A stretch of DNA of 64,000 nt from Brevibacterium epidermidis NBRC 14811 (lineage in GTDB: Bacteria; Actinomycetota; Actinomycetes; Actinomycetales; Brevibacteriaceae), in contig NZ_BCSJ01000013.1 of assembly GCF_001570805.1 (NCBI RefSeq), positions 248,001-312,000 of the forward strand, written 5' to 3'. Both the position numbers and the translations under genes were made by a program. Under the pieces are notes generated by a model, which searched no databases, had not been told where the DNA came from, and worked only from the letters and a program-made list of their open reading frames with translations. Positions 54,845-63,344 of the stretch are shown piece by piece; position 1 is the first letter of the stretch, and each line of letters opens with the position of its first letter.

Positions 54845-56173
54845 TCAGACGCGGATGATCTCGCGGGGGAAGTTCGTGAACGGTTCGCAGCCGGTGTCGG
54901 TGATGAGCACCGGCTCGGAGAGTTCGATTCCGTATCCGTTCATCCACATTCCGCCGATGAGGTGGAAGGTCATTCCCGCCTCGAGGATCTGATCGTCCTC
55001 GGTGCGGATCGAGATCGTCCGCTCACCCCAGTCAGGCGGGTAGCCGATGCCGATCGAGTAGCCCAGGCGGCTGGGCTTCTCGAGTCCCGACAGGGCGAGC
55101 ACGCGATTCCAAGTGCGGGCGAGTTCCGCAGTGGGCACCTCGGGGGCGGCGACGTCGAGGACCGCGGACAGCGCCTCGGCGACGACACCTTCGAGTCGCA
55201 CGAGCTCCTGCTTCGGACGGCCGGTCACCGCGGTCCGCGCCAGCGGCACATGGTAGCGACGGTGGACTCCGGCGAGTTCGATGCTCACCGATTCGTCGGC
55301 GGCGAACTTCCGGTCGGTCCAGCTCAGGTGTGGGGTGTCCGCACTTTCGCCGGTGGGCATGAGCGGCACGATCGAGGGATAGTCACCCCAGACTCCGTCA
55401 CCGCCTCTGGTCTGGGCCTCAGAGATCGCCGCGGCTACTTCGTTCTGGCCGACTCCGACGCCGATCGTGCCCAGCGCCGCGTCCATGGCTGCGGTGGTCA
55501 CCTTCGCGGCTTTGCGCATGAGCCCGATCTCCGCCGGAGATTTCACCGCGCGGATCCAGTTGACGAGCTCGAAGGAATCGACAAGGCGCCATTCGGGCAC
55601 GCCGTTGACAAGCGCGCGGAAGGCCCGGGGTGAGAAGAAGTGCGAATCCATCTCGACCCCGACCGGCGAGGTCGAGGCGCGGGCGACTTCCCACCGTTGG
55701 CGCAGGGCGAAGGCGACCCAGTCGAAGGGGTGGATATGTGGACGCTGCACATAGCGCTCGGGATAGCCGACGATGTCCTCGGGCGGCAGCCATGAGGTGT
55801 GCGAGGCTCCGCGAGCATCCATATCGCGCATGAACAGCGTCATCGGCCCCGACGATGGCACGAACAGCAGCTGCGGCGTGTAGAAGGACCACGCGTTGTA
55901 GCCGGTGAGGTAGTAGATATTCGCCGGGTCGGTGACGATGAGCGCAGCCAGACCCTGGTCGACCATGCGATTGCGCACCGACGCGATGCGGCCGAGGTAT
56001 TCCTCGGCGCTGAACGACAGTTCGTTCGCGCCGATCGTATCGACCTCGCCGGGAACCGGCTGCGGGCGAGCCTTGACTTCTTTGCCGGCCTGCCCCTGCT
56101 CGGCTCCGGGACGCATCCCGTACACATCTGGGCGATTATCTTCGCCGCCGTAGAACAGCTCACCCTCATTCAT
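54845..56173 (-). CDS. doeA: Ectoine hydrolase (M24 peptidase fold)
   Basis: The 442-residue protein has a creatinase-type N-terminal domain and an M24 C-terminal domain. Stretches TGYNAWSF, RAVKSPAEIGLMRKAAK, GDYPSIVPLMPTG, HRRYHVPLARTAV and GYPPDWGERTISIR match what I recall of DoeA/EutD, which opens the ectoine ring to acetyl-diaminobutyrate. The usual M24 aspartate ligands appear replaced (I-E-L-A-G, V-P-L-A-R), as in that group. The N-terminal ~55 residues are extra. ATG 56173 is the likeliest start. The divergent AsnC regulator and aminotransferase fit the doe/eut cluster. Confidence 0.8.
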   Translation of the reverse strand: MNEGELFYGGEDNRPDVYGMRPGAEQGQAGKEVKARPQPVPGEVDTIGANELSFSAEEYLGRIASVRNRMVDQGLAALIVTDPANIYYLTGYNAWSFYTPQLLFVPSSGPMTLFMRDMDARGASHTSWLPPEDIVGYPERYVQRPHIHPFDWVAFALRQRWEVARASTSPVGVEMDSHFFSPRAFRALVNGVPEWRLVDSFELVNWIRAVKSPAEIGLMRKAAKVTTAAMDAALGTIGVGVGQNEVAAAISEAQTRGGDGVWGDYPSIVPLMPTGESADTPHLSWTDRKFAADESVSIELAGVHRRYHVPLARTAVTGRPKQELVRLEGVVAEALSAVLDVAAPEVPTAELARTWNRVLALSGLEKPSRLGYSIGIGYPPDWGERTISIRTEDDQILEAGMTFHLIGGMWMNGYGIELSEPVLITDTGCEPFTNFPREIIRV

Positions 56174-56553
56174 GATCCCAGTGTGGTGATCCCGCTCACA
56201 CCCTGTCAATCACTGTCGAGGCGCGTGTTGTCGGAGATGCGCCGATCGGTGCGTCGGCGGGGATCGGCAGGTCTCGGAAACAGTGGATCGAGGGTCTCGA
56301 GAACGAGAATCAGCGAGGTCCGACAACGAGAATCCCCAAGGCCCGGAAACGAGGATCCACACGGTCCGTGAACTGCCGATCCGGGCGTCACCGCGAACGT
56401 CACGTGGACATGCATACTCGTCGGCCACCTCGGCGATTTCTGACGAATCCAGAACCAAACAATTTCAGTTTCGACTGAATTCGCACGCGAAACAGCGCAT
56501 TTCCGCAGAATCGGTGATAGATTGTACTGAGACGCACATCACGGAGGTGAAGA
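56174..56553. repeat. Tandem imperfect 23-24 bp repeats between doeA and the AsnC regulator gene
   Basis: Units of the form GGTCYSGRAAACGAGRATCC begin at 56270, 56293, 56317, 56340 and 56363, with two more degenerate units before them (GATC-ended, about 56228 and 56248). The rest of this 380-base gap is AT-richer and holds the promoter and GGAGGTG ribosome-binding site of the AsnC gene. No coding sequence is convincing. Confidence 0.7.
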
Positions 56554-57039
56554 ATGGACCCGCTCCTGCCGAACGGCGGCGGTTCCCGACTGGGGAACCT
56601 TGACGAGAAGTCGAAGGCGATCATCGTCGAACTGCAGCACGACGGAAGGAAATCCTATTCGGCCATCGGCAAGTCCGTCGGCCTGTCCGAGGCCGCCGTG
56701 CGCCAACGGGTATCGCGGCTCATCGATTCGGGTGTCATGGAGATCGTCGCCGTGACCGACCCGCTGAGTCTGGGATTCGCGCGACAGGCGATGGTGGGGC
56801 TGAAGGTCCGCGGGGACATCTCCGCGGTAGCCGAGAAGCTGCACGACTACGACGAGATCGACTACCTCGTTGTCACCGCCGGTTCGTTCGACCTGTTGGT
56901 CGAGATCGTGTGTGAATCGGATCGGCATCTGATCGAGTTCGTCAATGAGGAGCTCCGCTCGATCGATGCCGTCGTGGATACGGAGCTCTTCATGTACCTC
57001 TCACTCGAAAAGCAGAAATACAACTGGGGGACGCGATGA
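56554..57039 (+). CDS. Lrp/AsnC-family regulator (DoeX-like)
   Basis: The 161-residue protein has a helix-turn-helix (~17-66, SYSAIGKSVGLSEAAVRQRVSRL) and a C-terminal RAM domain (~75-155). Such regulators sense amino acids and related effectors; DoeX of ectoine clusters is one. Its ATG follows GGAGGTG. The stop overlaps the aminotransferase start (ATGA), and doeA is divergent, so it very likely controls both. Confidence 0.88.
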   Translation: MDPLLPNGGGSRLGNLDEKSKAIIVELQHDGRKSYSAIGKSVGLSEAAVRQRVSRLIDSGVMEIVAVTDPLSLGFARQAMVGLKVRGDISAVAEKLHDYDEIDYLVVTAGSFDLLVEIVCESDRHLIEFVNEELRSIDAVVDTELFMYLSLEKQKYNWGTR

Positions 57040-58427
57040 CAGACAATGTCACCAGGGCCGGCACGCCTTATCAGGATGCCATCCGCAACAACGTGTGGAT
57101 GCACATGTCACCACACCAAGCACTGTTCAACGGTGGTGAGGCGCCGGTCATCGTACGCGGCGAAGGCCACCACATCTTCGACGACAAGGGCAAGAAGTAC
57201 CTCGACGGTCTCGCCGGCCTTTTCACCGTCCAGGTGGGCCACGGTCGTGAGACCATCGCCAAGGCGATGTACGACCAGACGATGAAGCTGCCGTTCATGC
57301 CGCTGTGGTCGTATGTCCACCCGCAGGCGATCGAGGTCTCGGAGCGTCTGGCCAGCTATGCGCCGGGCGACCTCAACAGGGTCTTCCTCACCTCCGGCGG
57401 CGGCGATTCGGTCGAGTCGGCGATGAAGCTGGCGAAGAACTACTTCAAGCTCGTCGGCAAGCCCGGCAAGCATAAGATCATCTCCCGAGCCACCGCTTAC
57501 CACGGTACTCCGCACGGTGCGCTGTCGGTGACCTCGCTTCCGGGGCTGCGTGAGCAGTTCGCTCCTCTGGTCCCCGGCGCTCACAAGGTGCCGAACACGA
57601 ACTTCTACCGGGCACCTGAGCACCTCGCCCATGACGAGAAGGCCTTCGGCCGGTGGGCCGCCGACCGCATCGGTGAGGCCATCGAGTTCGAGGGCGCCGA
57701 CTCCGTCGCCGCTGTCTTCCTCGAGCCCGTACAGAACTCGGGCGGCTGCTTCCCGCCGCCTCCCGGATACTTCGAGCGGGTCCGCGAGATCTGCGACGAA
57801 TACGACGTGCTGCTGGTCTCGGACGAGACGATCTGCGCCTACGGTCGCATCGGCGACATGTTCGCCTGCAACGATTTCGGCTATGTTCCCGACATCATCA
57901 CCTCGGCCAAGGGCATCACCTCCGGCTATGCGCCGCTGGGTGCGATGATCGCCTCCGATCGTCTCTTCGAGCCCTTCGGCCCCGGCGGCGATGAGACCTT
58001 CTACCACGGCTACACCTTCGGCGGTCACCCCGTCGCCTGTGCGGCCGCGATGGCGAACTTCGACGTCTTCGAAGAGGAGAAGCTCAACGACCACGTGCAC
58101 GAGAACGCTGCGGCCTTCAAGTTCACGCTCGAGAAGCTCAAGGACCTGCCGATCGTCGGCGACGTCCGCGGTGAGGGATTCTTCTACGGAATCGAACTCG
58201 TCAAGGACAAGGACACGAAGGAGTCGTTCACCGAAGAGGAGTCCGAGCGGATTCTGAAGAACTTCGTGTCGGCGAAGATGTACGAAAGCGGCCTGTACTG
58301 CCGCGCTGATGACCGCGGCGACCCGGTCATCCAGCTCTCGCCTCCGCTGACCGTCGGTCAGAACGAGTTCGACGAGATGGAGCAGATCATCCGCGGCGTC
58401 CTGCAGGAAGCCTGGACAATGTTCTGA
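57036..58427 (+). CDS. Class III PLP-dependent aminotransferase (Rv3329 / DoeD-like)
   Basis: The 463-residue enzyme has the class III layout: S-G-G-G-D-S-V-E-S-A-M-K-L-A (~116-130), A-Y-H-G, an acidic SDETICAYGRIG and PLP lysine K292 in SAKGITSGY. Homologues transfer amino groups from beta-alanine, putrescine or diaminobutyrate to pyruvate or 2-oxoglutarate. Next to doeA, diaminobutyrate is the most likely substrate (DoeD role), but the sequence alone does not prove it. It is translationally coupled to the AsnC gene. Confidence 0.85.
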   Translation: MTDNVTRAGTPYQDAIRNNVWMHMSPHQALFNGGEAPVIVRGEGHHIFDDKGKKYLDGLAGLFTVQVGHGRETIAKAMYDQTMKLPFMPLWSYVHPQAIEVSERLASYAPGDLNRVFLTSGGGDSVESAMKLAKNYFKLVGKPGKHKIISRATAYHGTPHGALSVTSLPGLREQFAPLVPGAHKVPNTNFYRAPEHLAHDEKAFGRWAADRIGEAIEFEGADSVAAVFLEPVQNSGGCFPPPPGYFERVREICDEYDVLLVSDETICAYGRIGDMFACNDFGYVPDIITSAKGITSGYAPLGAMIASDRLFEPFGPGGDETFYHGYTFGGHPVACAAAMANFDVFEEEKLNDHVHENAAAFKFTLEKLKDLPIVGDVRGEGFFYGIELVKDKDTKESFTEEESERILKNFVSAKMYESGLYCRADDRGDPVIQLSPPLTVGQNEFDEMEQIIRGVLQEAWTMF

Positions 58428-58430
58428 CCT

Positions 58431-58500
58431 CCCCTAATTACTACCTGACGGCGGCTCAGCAACCTCGCGCGAGGTATCTGGGCCGCCGTCAGGTAGTTCT
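58431..58500. repeat. Full intergenic palindrome, copy 2
   Basis: Arms CTACCTGACGGCGGCTCAG (58441-58459) and CTGGGCCGCCGTCAGGTAG (58478-58496) enclose CAACCTCGCGCGAGGTAT, the exact reverse complement of the copy 1 core. The element is therefore inserted in the opposite direction. It lies 4 bases past the aminotransferase stop. Confidence 0.92.
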
Positions 58501-58521
58501 GGGAGGGCGGAGGACAGCGAA

Positions 58522-58555
58522 ACGGCCCTGACTCACTTGGTGGAGTCAGGGCCGT
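58522..58555. terminator. Terminator between the aminotransferase gene and glyS
   Basis: ACGGCCCTGACTC and its complement form a 13-bp stem with an 8-base loop, followed by CTCTGTGT on the plus strand. Confidence 0.8.
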
Positions 58556-58586
58556 CTCTGTGTCGAGGGGCGTCTCTGTGTCGAGG
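58553..58586. repeat. 18-bp tandem duplication
   Basis: CGTCTCTGTGTCGAGG occurs at 58553-58568 and 58571-58586, spaced by GG, between the terminator and the glyS stop. Confidence 0.85.
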
Positions 58587-58595
58587 ACCAGTCGA

Positions 58596-59978
58596 TCAGG
58601 CTCCGGCGAGGTGTTCGGCCAGGTAGTTCTCCACCTGGTCGATGCTCACGCGTTCCTGACTCATGTCATCACGCTTGCGGATCGTCACGGCCTGATCATC
58701 GAGGGTGTCGAAGTCGACAGTGATGCACAGCGGGGTGCCGATCTCGTCCTGGCGACGGTAGCGACGGCCGATGGCGCCGGCATCGTCGAAGTCGATGTTC
58801 CAGCGACGGCGCAGACGGGCAGCGAGATCCTTGGCCGCAGGGGTCAGCTTCTCGTTGCGGCTGAGCGGCAGCACCGCAGCCTTGACCGGAGCCAGGCGCG
58901 GGTCGAGCTTGAGCACGACTCGCTTGTCGACGCCGCCCTTCGTGTTCGGAGCCTCGTCTTCGCTGTAGGCCTCGACGAGGAACGCCATCATCGACCGGGT
59001 CAGCCCGAAGGAGGGCTCGATGACATACGGGGTGTAGCGGTCGCCGCTGGCCTGATCGAAGTACTGCAGCTTCGCACCCGAGACCTCGGTATGGGTGCCG
59101 AGGTCGTAGTCGGTGCGGTTGGCCACACCCATCAGCTCGCCCCATTCGGATCCCTGGAAGCCGAAGCGGTATTCGATGTCGATGGTGCCGGCCGAATAGT
59201 GTGCACGATCCTCGGCGGGAACATCGAGGCGGCGGACGTTGTCCTCGGAGATGCCGAGGTCGAGGAACCAGGCCCAGCAGTCTTCGACCCACTGCTTGTA
59301 ATAGTTTTCGGCTTCGTCCGGGTGGACGAAGTACTCGATCTCCATCTGCTCGAACTCACGCGTACGGAAGATGAAGTTGCCGGGGGTGATCTCGTTGCGG
59401 AAGGCCTTGCCGATCTGGCCGATGCCGAACGGCGGCTTCTTCCGTGCTGCGGTGAGCACGTTGTTGAAGTTCACGAAGATGCCCTGCGCGGTCTCCGGGC
59501 GCAGGTAGTGGAGTCCCGCTTCGGAATCGACGGGGCCGAGGAAGGTCTTGACCAGACCAGAGAACTCCTGCGGTTCGGTCCACTGACCACGGGTGCCGCA
59601 GTCGGGACAGACGATATCGGACATTCCGTTCTCGGGGGCTTTGGAGTGCTTCGCCTCGTAGGCCTCGACGAGGTGGTCCTCGCGGTGGCGCTTGTGGCAG
59701 TTGAGGCATTCCACGAGAGGATCGACGAAGGTCTCGACGTGGCCGGAGGCTTCCCAGACGCGCTTGGGCAGGATGATCGAGGAGTCGAGGCCGACGACGT
59801 CTTCGCGACCGCGCACGAACTGCTGCCACCACTGGGACTTGATGTTGTCTTTGAGCTCCACACCCAAGGGCCCGTAGTCCCATGCCGAGCGGGAACCGCC
59901 GTAGATCTCTCCTGCTTGGAAGACGAATCCTCTGCGCTTGGCCAGGGCGATGACGGCATCCAACTTGGACTGTGCCAC
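58596..59978 (-). CDS. glyS: Glycyl-tRNA synthetase (dimeric type)
   Basis: This 460-residue class II synthetase of the alpha2 type has [17 protein letters not shown] (~23-39), a zinc-binding C-x2-C...C-x2-C insertion (LNCHKRH and VCPDCG), motif 2 [21 protein letters not shown], motif 3 [14 protein letters not shown] and an anticodon-binding domain. The GTG at 59978 has AAGGAGAG six bases upstream. It charges tRNA-Gly. Confidence 0.96.
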   Translation of the reverse strand: MAQSKLDAVIALAKRRGFVFQAGEIYGGSRSAWDYGPLGVELKDNIKSQWWQQFVRGREDVVGLDSSIILPKRVWEASGHVETFVDPLVECLNCHKRHREDHLVEAYEAKHSKAPENGMSDIVCPDCGTRGQWTEPQEFSGLVKTFLGPVDSEAGLHYLRPETAQGIFVNFNNVLTAARKKPPFGIGQIGKAFRNEITPGNFIFRTREFEQMEIEYFVHPDEAENYYKQWVEDCWAWFLDLGISEDNVRRLDVPAEDRAHYSAGTIDIEYRFGFQGSEWGELMGVANRTDYDLGTHTEVSGAKLQYFDQASGDRYTPYVIEPSFGLTRSMMAFLVEAYSEDEAPNTKGGVDKRVVLKLDPRLAPVKAAVLPLSRNEKLTPAAKDLAARLRRRWNIDFDDAGAIGRRYRRQDEIGTPLCITVDFDTLDDQAVTIRKRDDMSQERVSIDQVENYLAEHLAGA

Positions 59979-60362
59979 TTGTTCTCTCCTTGTTTCAGTT
60001 CGCCGACGGCCGGCTGCCGTGGCTCGCAGGTACCAGCCTAACTGGTCACACCGCCGCTTCCTCAACACCGGCCCGACCGGCCCTGACGCGCATCCGAAAC
60101 GACGGATGGAAAGCGCGGGAGGCGACTGATCTCACACTTGGTTTCCCACTTCGGGACCGCCTCGGCGAGGGTGCGGCATGTAGACTTGGGGGTACACCCA
60201 AACCTTTCTCCGTACCGACGTCTTCACGTCTGTCCAAGCGAGTTCTTGGATCTCTACGGTTTCGGCCCGGATTGCTCACGATGATTGCACAAGCGGCCGC
60301 AGGGTAGATCGCCACTACAGTCATCTGCGATCAAGTGTGTGCCGACGTGAGAGAGATCACTC
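59979..60362 (+). promoter_or_regulatory. Promoter and long leader of the DEAD-box helicase gene
   Basis: TAGACT at 60181-60186 is the best -10 box; transcription would start near 60193 and leave a ~170-base leader. The leader has small stems TTGGG/CCCAA (~60186-60202) and TCCAA/TTGGA (~60233-60253). An exact CCGCCTCGGCGA motif (60157-60168) covers the -35 region. The part nearest 59979 holds the glyS upstream region. No gene is seen. Confidence 0.5.
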
Positions 60363-62165
60363 ATGACCGATGTGTCCGCAAACGAAGAAACCACTCCGAG
60401 ATTCTCCGAACTGGGCCTCCACCCGCTCGTGCTCAAGGCCGTAGAGGCGCAGGGCTACGAGATCCCCACCCCCATCCAGGCCGAGACCATTCCGACCCTC
60501 CTGTCGGGCCGTGACGTCATCGGCCTCGCCCAGACCGGAACCGGCAAGACCGCGGCTTTCGCCCTGCCGGCTCTGTCCGACCTCGCCGAGGCGGGGCGCG
60601 CCGACGATGGCCCGTTCGCTCTCGTACTCACCCCCACGCGCGAACTCGCGATCCAGGTCGCCGAGGCGTTCACCTCCTACGCCACGGAACTGTCCGACTT
60701 CTCCGTCCTCCCGATCTACGGCGGTCAGGCCTACGGCCCGCAGCTGGCGGGTCTGCGCCGCGGAGCGCAGGTCGTCGTCGGCACCCCGGGTCGTGTCATC
60801 GACCACCTCAAGAAGGGTTCGCTGAAGCTCGGCAGCCTCAAGCACCTCATCCTCGATGAGGCCGACGAGATGCTCAAGATGGGCTTCGCCGAAGACATCG
60901 AAGAGATCTTCAGCCAGGTCGGGCCGGACCGTCAGGTCGCACTGTTCTCGGCCACCATGCCGACTTCGATCCACCGCATCACCGGCAAGTACCTGGACGA
61001 CCCCAAGGAAGTCCGGATCGCCGCGAAGTCGCAGACCGGTGCGAATATCCGTCAGCGCTACTTCATGGTTCAGCACTCGCACAAGCTCGACGCCCTGACC
61101 CGCATCCTCGAGGTCGAGGAGTACGAGGGCATCATCATGTTCGTGCGCACCAAGCAGGCCACCGAGGAGCTCGCCGAGAAGCTGCGCGCCCGCGGATTCA
61201 AGACCGCTGCCATCAACGGCGACATCCCGCAGCAGGCTCGTGAGCGCACGATCGATCAGCTGCGTGAGGCGAAGATCGACATCCTCGTCGCCACCGATGT
61301 GGCAGCCCGCGGTCTCGACGTCGAGCGCATCACGCTCGTCGTCAACTATGACATCCCGCATGACACCGAGTCCTACGTCCACCGCATCGGCCGCACCGGT
61401 CGTGCCGGACGCTCCGGTGAAGCGATCCTCTTCGTCACCCCTCGCGAGCAGCGTATGCTCAGCTCGATCGAGCGCGCCACGAAGCAGAAGGTCGAGTCGC
61501 TGACCCTGCCCAGCGTCGAAGAGCTGACGAACACCCGCGTTGAGAAGTTCACGAAGCGCATCGACGATGTCCTCGCACAGACCGAACTCTCCGAACTCAC
61601 CGACGTCATCGAGCAGTACTCGCTCTCCCGCGATGTGCCGGCCTCGAACATCGCCGCCGCTCTGGCCTCCCTCGTCCTCGAGTCGAACACGCTCAAGGCC
61701 GAACCGATGCCGGAACCGGCGCGTCGTCAGAACCGTGACCGCGACCGCGATGGTGGTCGTGACGGTGGCCGTCCGGGCCGCGGTGGTCGTGCCCGTGATG
61801 AGAACATGACGACCTACCGTCTGGCCCTGGGACGCAACGAGCGCCTGCAGCCGGGTGCCGTGGTCGGTGCGATCGCGAACGAAGGTGGAATCACCTCGAA
61901 GCAGATCGGCCACATCGACATCCGCTCGAACCACACGCTCGTCGACCTGCCCAAGGACCTCGACCCGGGCGTGCTGCGCAAGCTCTCCCACACCGAGATC
62001 CAGGGCCGCCCCATCGACATCCGTCCGGATTCGGGTCGCCCGGGACGCCCGTTCAAGAAGCGCAACTTCGACAAGCAGCCCGGCGACGGCCGCAACTTCA
62101 AGGGCGATCGCCGAGGCGGCAAGAAGTTCGGCGGACGGGGCGACCGTCCCCGCGACCGCTACTGA
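60363..62165 (+). CDS. deaD: DEAD-box RNA helicase (DeaD/CsdA type)
   Basis: The 600-residue helicase has Walker A AQTGTGKT (56-63), PTRELA, TPGR, DEAD (165-168), SAT, ARGLD and HRIGRTGRAGR. An Arg/Gly/Asp-rich segment (~452-478) precedes a DbpA-type RNA-binding domain (~483-550) and a basic RG-rich tail. It unwinds structured RNA in ribosome assembly or mRNA decay, often in the cold; the long leader would suit such control. ATG 60363 has GAGAGAT upstream. Confidence 0.93.
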   Translation: MTDVSANEETTPRFSELGLHPLVLKAVEAQGYEIPTPIQAETIPTLLSGRDVIGLAQTGTGKTAAFALPALSDLAEAGRADDGPFALVLTPTRELAIQVAEAFTSYATELSDFSVLPIYGGQAYGPQLAGLRRGAQVVVGTPGRVIDHLKKGSLKLGSLKHLILDEADEMLKMGFAEDIEEIFSQVGPDRQVALFSATMPTSIHRITGKYLDDPKEVRIAAKSQTGANIRQRYFMVQHSHKLDALTRILEVEEYEGIIMFVRTKQATEELAEKLRARGFKTAAINGDIPQQARERTIDQLREAKIDILVATDVAARGLDVERITLVVNYDIPHDTESYVHRIGRTGRAGRSGEAILFVTPREQRMLSSIERATKQKVESLTLPSVEELTNTRVEKFTKRIDDVLAQTELSELTDVIEQYSLSRDVPASNIAAALASLVLESNTLKAEPMPEPARRQNRDRDRDGGRDGGRPGRGGRARDENMTTYRLALGRNERLQPGAVVGAIANEGGITSKQIGHIDIRSNHTLVDLPKDLDPGVLRKLSHTEIQGRPIDIRPDSGRPGRPFKKRNFDKQPGDGRNFKGDRRGGKKFGGRGDRPRDRY

Positions 62166-62250
62166 TCTGACGGCACTGGTCGCGTCACATGGGTGACTCC
62201 CCCAGCCTCCTCGAGAGGCCAGGGTGACGCCGATCCGGCCGAAGCCATAA

Positions 62251-62285
62251 CGAGGGCCCCGCAGCGTAATGTTGCGGGGCCCTCG
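62251..62285. terminator. Terminator after deaD
   Basis: CGAGGGCCCCGCA and its complement form a 13-bp stem with a 9-base loop, followed by TCGTCTGCC. Confidence 0.85.
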
Positions 62286-62543
62286 TCGTCTGCCCTGCAA
62301 TGCCTACGCCGTGAGTCAATCCCGCGTGTGCGGCGCTCCGTCACCTCCATTGGGATCACCAACGCCCTACACGCTCACATTTCGTACACGTTCGACCACA
62401 AAAGGTGCAGGTTTGCGTCACTTTTCGTTCCAGGCGTCTGTTCGCGCACAGATGTGACGTACGAAATGTGGCTCACTCCGTACGCAGAGTGGTTCCCGCC
62501 GGCTGAGCCTCGGAACCTCCGAGCTGCAGGCCGCGGCTCAGCA

Positions 62544-62564
62544 CCCGGCTTCTGGGCCGCCGGG
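62544..62564 (-). terminator. Hairpin after uppS
   Basis: CCCGGC and GCCGGG pair across 9 bases, 4 bases past the uppS stop on the minus strand. Confidence 0.45.
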
Positions 62565-62567
62565 CTT

Positions 62568-63344
62568 CTAAGCCGACGGTGTGTCGACGGCGCCGCCGAA
62601 TCGACGGTCGCGGCGCGCGTACTCTTCGATGGCTGCCCACAGGGTACGACGGTCGACGTCGGGCCACAGCACGTCTTGGAAGACCATCTCGGCATACGCC
62701 GTCTGCCAGAGTAAGAAGTTCGAAGTCCGCTGCTCCCCCGACGACCGCATGAACAGATCGACGTCGGGCACGATGGGTGCGTAGAGGCGGGAGCGGACGG
62801 TCTTCTCCGAGACCTTGCCTGGTTTGAGCTTTCCGGCAGCCACCTCGGCGGTGATCTCATTGATCGCGTCGACGATTTCAGAGCGTCCGCCGTAGTTGAC
62901 GCAGAACTGGAGGACGAGGCCTTTGTTGTTCTTCGTCATCTCCGCGGCGGTTTCGAGTTCGTCGATGACCGAGCGCCACAGTCTCCCCCGCCGCCCGGAC
63001 CATACGATGCGCACGCCGAGGGCGTTGAGCTCGTCACGACGGCGACGGATGACGTCACGGTTGAAGCCCATGAGGAAGCGCACCTCTTCGGGTGAGCGTT
63101 TCCAGTTCTCCGTCGAGAACGCGTACGCCGACAGATAGTCCACGCCGATCTCGATCGCGCCGTGGATGACGTCGAGCAGCGATGCCTCACCGGCCTTGTG
63201 GCCTTCGGTGCGCGGCAGTCCCCGCTGATTCGCCCACCGACCGTTGCCGTCCATGACGATCGCGACGTGCATGGGCACGAACTTCGCGTCGATGCGCGGA
63301 GGCTTCGCTCCGCTGGGGTGGGCCGGTGGTGCGGGGTAGCTCAT
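62568..63344 (-). CDS. uppS: Isoprenyl (decaprenyl-type) diphosphate synthase
   Basis: The 258-residue cis-prenyltransferase makes the polyprenyl carrier for peptidoglycan. The catalytic Asp is D32 in MDGNGRWA, with [18 protein letters not shown], and a C-terminal [20 protein letters not shown] block. Length and wording match actinobacterial decaprenyl diphosphate synthases (Rv2361c type). The ATG overlaps the recO stop (ATGA). Confidence 0.95.
   Translation of the reverse strand: MSYPAPPAHPSGAKPPRIDAKFVPMHVAIVMDGNGRWANQRGLPRTEGHKAGEASLLDVIHGAIEIGVDYLSAYAFSTENWKRSPEEVRFLMGFNRDVIRRRRDELNALGVRIVWSGRRGRLWRSVIDELETAAEMTKNNKGLVLQFCVNYGGRSEIVDAINEITAEVAAGKLKPGKVSEKTVRSRLYAPIVPDVDLFMRSSGEQRTSNFLLWQTAYAEMVFQDVLWPDVDRRTLWAAIEEYARRDRRFGGAVDTPSA

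Larger units (their letters stand above)
62166..62567. other. 402-base gap with terminators and a long-range inverted repeat
   Basis: The gap between convergent deaD and uppS holds a terminator (62251-62285), a perfect 12-base inverted repeat CACATTTCGTAC (62376-62387) / GTACGAAATGTG (62459-62470), and a hairpin near the uppS end. Base composition in 62340-62470 is AT-richer than the genes. No ORF is convincing. Confidence 0.6.

Noticed and set aside
60357..62300. A 647-codon open frame antisense to deaD
   Set aside because: It is a shadow frame: repeated R/D/V-rich sequence without motifs, opposite a complete DEAD-box helicase.
62376..62470. Integron attC-like site
   Set aside because: The arms are perfectly matched without the bulged bases and core sites of attC, and no gene cassette or integrase is near.
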